A stretch of 64,000 nucleotides of DNA, taken from the NCBI RefSeq assembly GCF_022836935.1, contig NZ_CP083239.1, positions 3,300,001-3,364,000 on the forward strand, given 5' to 3'. Each line of letters opens with the position of its first letter. Position 1 is the first letter of the stretch. The DNA is from Ancylobacter polymorphus (GTDB lineage: Bacteria; Pseudomonadota; Alphaproteobacteria; Rhizobiales; Xanthobacteraceae). Both the position numbers and the translations under genes were made by a program. A model generated the notes under the pieces. The model saw only the letters and a program-made list of their open reading frames with translations. It did not search any database and was not told the DNA's origin. Below are positions 60,565 to 64,000 of this stretch, one piece after another.

Positions 60565-61988
60565 TGCCGACGCTTACTTATCCCAACTTGGGCAAGACCG
60601 CTATCCTACCGACGCTGCAAGACCTTTTCCGCTACGGTGAGCCGGGCGTCGCTTACGATGCTTTCGACCTGTCGTCGCTGTTTCAGGACACGGCCGGCAC
60701 CAACCCTGCGACCGCGCCGGAGCAGCAAATCGCGCTTGTGTCGGACAGGATACACGCCACACACGCCCGCCAGTCGTCGGTTTCGCTTCGGCCGCTGATT
60801 GGGCGCGCGCCGAAGGACCGGCGGAACATATACCTTGGTAGTGACCTACTCGAAGGATCGTCTCCTAGCACGGTGAACGGCGCAACGTTTGTGCTGGATG
60901 GGATCGGGTTTGGCGCTACGCTTACCGGCATTTCTGGTGCTAGCATCCTTCAGATGTCGGCCCCGATTGCATCGGGCAGGACCGTATCTTTTTTCGCTTC
61001 GGCAGGCACATCAGGTTCAATCGGAGTTGGCTCTACAGGAGGTGCAATCACTGCCAGTTTCAATCTGGTTACCGGCGTGGCAAGCAGCGGCAACAATACG
61101 ACTGACGCAGCGATGCAGCCGGTCGCAGGTGGATATCGCTGTTCGTTCAAGGCACTCACATCAGCCAACCTGCGCTTAGTTCCCGGCACAGGCTCGATCA
61201 ACATCGGCAAACTGCAAATCGAGAATGGCGATCTGACCCCTTATCAGTCGGTCAGCTTGAATGGTCTCATCACCACCGAAGAAGGTGTCCCGTCTTACTA
61301 TTTCGCGCGCTTAGACCTATCCGACGACCGGCTAGATACAGTGCTGCCGCAGGCGGTGACAGGTGACGTGGTCATTGCGGGGCGGGACGGCACAGTCATA
61401 GCGCCGGCTAGCTACGCGGCTGGCAGCACATTCCAGCTTGGCCCGACCTCCTATACCGGGGGTGTGTCAAACATCCTGCGGGCGGTTGGTGATGTGGTCG
61501 GATGGGCGGTGATCGGCAGGACCCTGACCGCTGCCGAGCGTAAATGGCTTTTGAGCTACCACAAAGAGCGCGGGGCGAAGGGGCTGCTGGTTGAAGCCGG
61601 TCCGGAGCTAATCCTAAACGGCACGTTCAACACTGACGCAAGCAACTGGTCTTCCGGCAGCGGTGCTACCTTTGCCGCAGTTTCCGGACAGCTGGTTGTG
61701 ACAAACCCTTCCGGCGGCACAAATCGTCGCGCAATCCAGTCCTTTAGCGCTGTGATCGGGAGGGCATACCGCATCAGAGGGCAGGTGATCAGCGGCGGGC
61801 GTATCGGCGTAGGCACGTCGAGCGTTGCCACCGAGATTTTTCAGATCACCGGGTCCGTCGACCAAGTGTTTGTCGCAACCAGCGCGACGATGTTCGTTGG
61901 CTTGGCTGTCAACAGCGCAGCGGCAGGCGACACCGGGGTGTTCGACAACATCTCCGTCCGAGAGCTTCGCCCCGAGGAGGAATGGTAA
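60564..61988 (+). CDS. Tail fibre/adhesin with carbohydrate-binding-like domains
   Basis: 474 residues from the ATG at 60564. The segment around residues 95-225 and again around 360-474 (ELILNGTFNTDASNWSSGSGATF ... DTGVFDNISVREL) has the jelly-roll pattern of CBM-like domains found in fibres. A lectin-like part with YFARLDLSDDRLD lies between. Visibly less GC-rich than the head genes. Probable host-surface sugar binding. Confidence 0.65.
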   Translation: MPTLTYPNLGKTAILPTLQDLFRYGEPGVAYDAFDLSSLFQDTAGTNPATAPEQQIALVSDRIHATHARQSSVSLRPLIGRAPKDRRNIYLGSDLLEGSSPSTVNGATFVLDGIGFGATLTGISGASILQMSAPIASGRTVSFFASAGTSGSIGVGSTGGAITASFNLVTGVASSGNNTTDAAMQPVAGGYRCSFKALTSANLRLVPGTGSINIGKLQIENGDLTPYQSVSLNGLITTEEGVPSYYFARLDLSDDRLDTVLPQAVTGDVVIAGRDGTVIAPASYAAGSTFQLGPTSYTGGVSNILRAVGDVVGWAVIGRTLTAAERKWLLSYHKERGAKGLLVEAGPELILNGTFNTDASNWSSGSGATFAAVSGQLVVTNPSGGTNRRAIQSFSAVIGRAYRIRGQVISGGRIGVGTSSVATEIFQITGSVDQVFVATSATMFVGLAVNSAAAGDTGVFDNISVRELRPEEEW

Positions 61989-62344
61989 TGCATAGCGCGG
62001 TGCTTATACTGCCGATGGCGCTTAAGGACGCAGGCGACCAGATCGGCGCGGCGATGGGGTGGGGACCCGTGTCCTACACCATCCCGCTCGCCGCCGATGA
62101 CGGGGCCGACGCGACACACATGGGTCTGCGGGCTGATGTGTGGCCCGCCTTCATCGATATGATCGCGGCGGCGAGGCAGGGCGTCTATCCCGAGGCCCTG
62201 CCCGAGGCCGTCCTGCGACCCGTCATCGAGGCCCTGATAGCTGATTTCTCCCCCGACCCGTCTGCCCCGGAGATGCCGATCTTGTGGGGTTCGGACCACC
62301 TCAACGCGGTCTGCGTGGCCCACGGGTTCACGCGCCTGGCCTAA
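61988..62344 (+). CDS. Small protein after the fibre gene, unknown
   Basis: 118 residues from the ATG at 61988 (TAATG overlap with the fibre stop; an ATG at 61982 is possible). It may be a fibre assembly or adaptor protein by place. No motif recognised. Confidence 0.5.
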   Translation: MHSAVLILPMALKDAGDQIGAAMGWGPVSYTIPLAADDGADATHMGLRADVWPAFIDMIAAARQGVYPEALPEAVLRPVIEALIADFSPDPSAPEMPILWGSDHLNAVCVAHGFTRLA

Positions 62345-62669
62345 GCGCTCGTTGAGGCATTTAGCCGAGCGCATAGCGGCCCCAGGCCGCGTAGTCGCTG
62401 TCGTCGGCCTTGACGGCATCACGGCGACCCAGATGCTGGGGCTTTCGCCCGTCGTGGCCGCTTAGACCGACACGCACCGCGTGAGAGGCCGGGCGCGCCC
62501 GCAACCACGCCCGGCCGCCCACTCACAAGCCTGACGGGCATATGAGCGAGCCCACTATCTATAGCTGAAACAGCCCACGTAGCGAACCCCGAGCGGTATT
62601 CGCTTCTCGACCCCGCCTATTTGGCCGCCCCTTCAGGCGGCCTTTTTCATTTCCAACGGGAGAATAACA
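62345..62669. other. 325-base gap with a short remnant frame and a terminator
   Basis: A 37-residue frame (62352-62465, TTG start, ending ITATQMLGLSPVVAA) looks protein-like but has no ribosome site or recognised relative; it may be the tail of a lost fibre gene. The rest holds a terminator and the endolysin ribosome site (ACGGGAGAATAAC). Confidence 0.4.
62623..62647 (+). terminator. Intrinsic terminator at the end of the fibre genes
   Basis: Stem GGCCGCC/GGCGGCC, loop CCTTCA, followed by TTTTT. The clearest rho-independent terminator in the window, between tail fibre and lysis genes. Confidence 0.8.
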
Positions 62670-63365
62670 ATGGACCCCACGGTGCCCGCCGGCGCCGCGA
62701 TCCTGCTCGATTTCATGCGTGAAACCGAGACGGGCCGTCGCGACGCCACTGCCTATGACACGCTGTTCGGCCACAATGAGCGGCATCTGCCGAAGCCTCT
62801 GACGCGGATGACCATCGACGAGGTGATCGCCGCCGGGCCGGGTTGGACGCGCGCCTACAAATCCAGCGCCGCAGGTGCCTACCAGTTCATGCGGGCGACG
62901 CTGCAAGATCTGAAGGCCGAGCTTGGCCTGCGCGGCTCGCAGATCTTCGACGCCAATCTGCAGGACCGGCTGGGCTATCACCTGCTCAAGCGCCGGGGTT
63001 ATGCGGACGCCGTGGCCAGGCGCATCTCCCTCGAGGAATTCGGTAAGCGGCTGGCGATGGAGTGGGCCTCCATGCCGGTGCTGGCGGCCACCAAGGGCGC
63101 GCACCGGACGCTGCAGCGCGGCCAATCCTATTACGCCGGCGATGCGCTCAACAAATCGCTCGTACCCGCCGCCACCTTCGAGGCGGTGATCGCCAAGGCG
63201 CTGGCGACGGCGCGCGCGGTGCCTGCCGCTGCGGGGGTGCCCGTGACAACCCCGCCGCCCGCCTCCTCGGCGGCCCGGCTCGCTCCGTTCATCACCGCTC
63301 TCATTGCCGCGCTGGCGGCGCTGCTGGGCGCGCTCGGCTTCAACATCAAGGAGTACCTGCCGTGA
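62670..63365 (+). CDS. Endolysin (muramidase/transglycosylase-like) with C-terminal membrane helix
   Basis: 231 residues. The catalytic half (FMRETETGRRDATAYDTLFG with candidate glutamates, then SSAAGAYQFMRATL) resembles lambda R-type and related muramidases. A proline-rich linker leads to a C-terminal transmembrane helix (ITALIAALAALLGALGFNI). A membrane-anchored endolysin is unusual and may be held inactive at the membrane until lysis. Confidence 0.75.
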   Translation: MDPTVPAGAAILLDFMRETETGRRDATAYDTLFGHNERHLPKPLTRMTIDEVIAAGPGWTRAYKSSAAGAYQFMRATLQDLKAELGLRGSQIFDANLQDRLGYHLLKRRGYADAVARRISLEEFGKRLAMEWASMPVLAATKGAHRTLQRGQSYYAGDALNKSLVPAATFEAVIAKALATARAVPAAAGVPVTTPPPASSAARLAPFITALIAALAALLGALGFNIKEYLP

Positions 63366-63751
63366 CCCCGATTCTGACGACGGTTCTGCTCCCCGCTATC
63401 GGGGAGATCGTGCAGCAGGTGATCCGCTCGCCGCGCAATGATGCGCCGCCGGCGCAGGCGCCCCTCATCGCCGCCGAGGTGGAGCGGCAGGTGCGCGAGA
63501 GCGCCGCCGTGCGCGAGGTGGCGGCGCAGGTGGAATACGCCACCAATGCCGAGCCCTGGTATCAGTCCCGCGTCACCATCGGCGCCATCGTCTCGATCGG
63601 CGCCGGCGTGTGCGGGCTGCTGGGGCTGGCGGTGAGCCCGCAGGATGTCGAGACCATCATCGCCGTGGCGACGGCGGCCGGCACGCTGGTGGGCGGGCTC
63701 GTGACCCTGTATGGGCGCTGGGTGGCGAAGACGCCGCTTGGCCGCCGCTGA
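63362..63751 (+). CDS. Holin-like two-helix membrane protein
   Basis: 129 residues from the GTG at 63362, overlapping the endolysin stop. Helices around GAIVSIGAGVCGLLGLAV and TIIAVATAAGTLVGGLVTLY, with an amphipathic N-terminus. Similar proteins follow endolysins in alphaproteobacterial prophages. Holin function is inferred. Confidence 0.6.
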   Translation: MTPILTTVLLPAIGEIVQQVIRSPRNDAPPAQAPLIAAEVERQVRESAAVREVAAQVEYATNAEPWYQSRVTIGAIVSIGAGVCGLLGLAVSPQDVETIIAVATAAGTLVGGLVTLYGRWVAKTPLGRR

Positions 63752-63761
63752 GGGGGTAGTG

Positions 63762-64000
63762 GTGGCCGATATCCCGCCTGACCCGGCCCTGTGGGGCATC
63801 AAGATCGCGCACCTTGCGGCCGGCTTCGTCGGCGGGCTGGCCCGCTCGCTGACACACCCGGGCGGCTCGCTGGCGCGGCATGTGTGCGCGGCTGTCGTCG
63901 GCACCGCTGTCGCCGGCTATGGCACGCCCATCGGCGCGCATTTCGCGGCGCGCTGGCTGGCGGCGCCGGAGATATCGCCCGCCTCTGTCGAGGGGATGGT
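63762..64000 (+). CDS. Phage membrane protein, 3' end outside window
   Basis: At least 79 residues from the GTG at 63762 (or 63759), with AGGGGG upstream. MADIPPDPALWGIKIAHLAAGFVGGLARSL and AAVVGTAVAGYGTPIGAHFAA give hydrophobic glycine/alanine helices like phage lysis-region membrane proteins. The gene is cut by the window edge. Confidence 0.55.
   Translation, partial: MADIPPDPALWGIKIAHLAAGFVGGLARSLTHPGGSLARHVCAAVVGTAVAGYGTPIGAHFAARWLAAPEISPASVEGM

Larger units (their letters stand above)
24510..64000. mobile_element. Temperate siphovirus prophage in tRNA-Ser(UGA), right end outside window
   Basis: It begins at the attachment site in a tRNA-Ser 3' half and contains integrase, excisionase-like, repressor, replication, packaging, head, tail, fibre and lysis genes in an ordered lambdoid layout. 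No structural gene is visibly broken. The right attachment site and intact tRNA are beyond 64,000, and the terminal gene is cut by the window. Gene order (HNH, TerS, TerL, portal, protease, capsid) is of the HK97 class. Confidence 0.95.

Noticed and set aside
41719..63751. Gene transfer agent cluster
   Set aside because: Tail proteins are GTA-like, but integrase, attachment site, repressor, origin, terminase small subunit and lysis genes make this a temperate prophage.

Overview
The window is high-GC DNA from an alphaproteobacterium, most likely a member of the Hyphomicrobiales close to the Xanthobacteraceae (Ancylobacter/Starkeya/Xanthobacter type). This is inferred from protein character, the overall GC-rich codon use, tightly overlapping operons and a CtrA-type box in front of minCDE. 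It splits into a chromosomal part (1 to about 24,500) and one large prophage (24,510 to beyond the right edge).

Chromosomal part. Positions 1-7,856 hold a catabolic operon: a flavin reductase (5' end outside the window), a luciferase-type flavin monooxygenase, an aldehyde dehydrogenase, a NIPSNAP protein and a four-gene ABC importer of the spermidine/putrescine type. The likely logic is import of a small organic substrate, oxidation by a two-component FMN monooxygenase and dehydrogenation of the aldehyde; the substrate is not visible. An AraC-type regulator (8,194) precedes a formylglycine-generating enzyme, a Tat-exported Cys-type sulfatase and an outer-membrane barrel protein. From 12,664 to 21,010 lies a 2-deoxyribose utilisation locus: a divergent DeoR-family repressor, deoxyribose-phosphate aldolase, a complete sugar ABC importer, a DUF4432 mutarotase-like protein and a deoxyribokinase. 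An ArsC-GNAT fusion, a decayed amidase and the minCDE operon follow.

Prophage. It is inserted in the 3' half of a tRNA-Ser(UGA) gene; the left attachment site (24,510-24,571) is visible, and the intact tRNA should lie beyond 64,000. The leftward operon (32,238 to 24,563) encodes small phage proteins, an HD phosphohydrolase, a DUF2303 protein, a full-length DNA polymerase III beta clamp, SSB, an excisionase-like protein and a tyrosine integrase. A LexA/CI-like S24 repressor (32,671-33,468) sits between two operator regions with related sites, resembling lambda OL and OR. The rightward arm carries Cro/CII-position regulators, an MT-A70 methyltransferase, a PPC/ENP methyltransferase-like protein, a CHC2-Toprim primase, a D5-like helicase and an array of GGTTGGAC iterons that is probably the replication origin. 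Then come HNH, terminase, HK97-type portal, protease, capsid, connectors, tail tube, tail chaperones with an apparent programmed -1 frameshift, tape measure, tail tip, fibres, an endolysin and holin-like proteins. This is a siphovirus gene order with GTA-like tail proteins.

Three genes look like accessory cargo because they run against their neighbours or are visibly AT-richer: an RX4H (HEPN-like) protein at 26,450 and two minus-strand membrane proteins at 35,880 and 50,335. These are the best places to look for undescribed defence or exclusion functions. No CRISPR array, rRNA or complete tRNA was seen.
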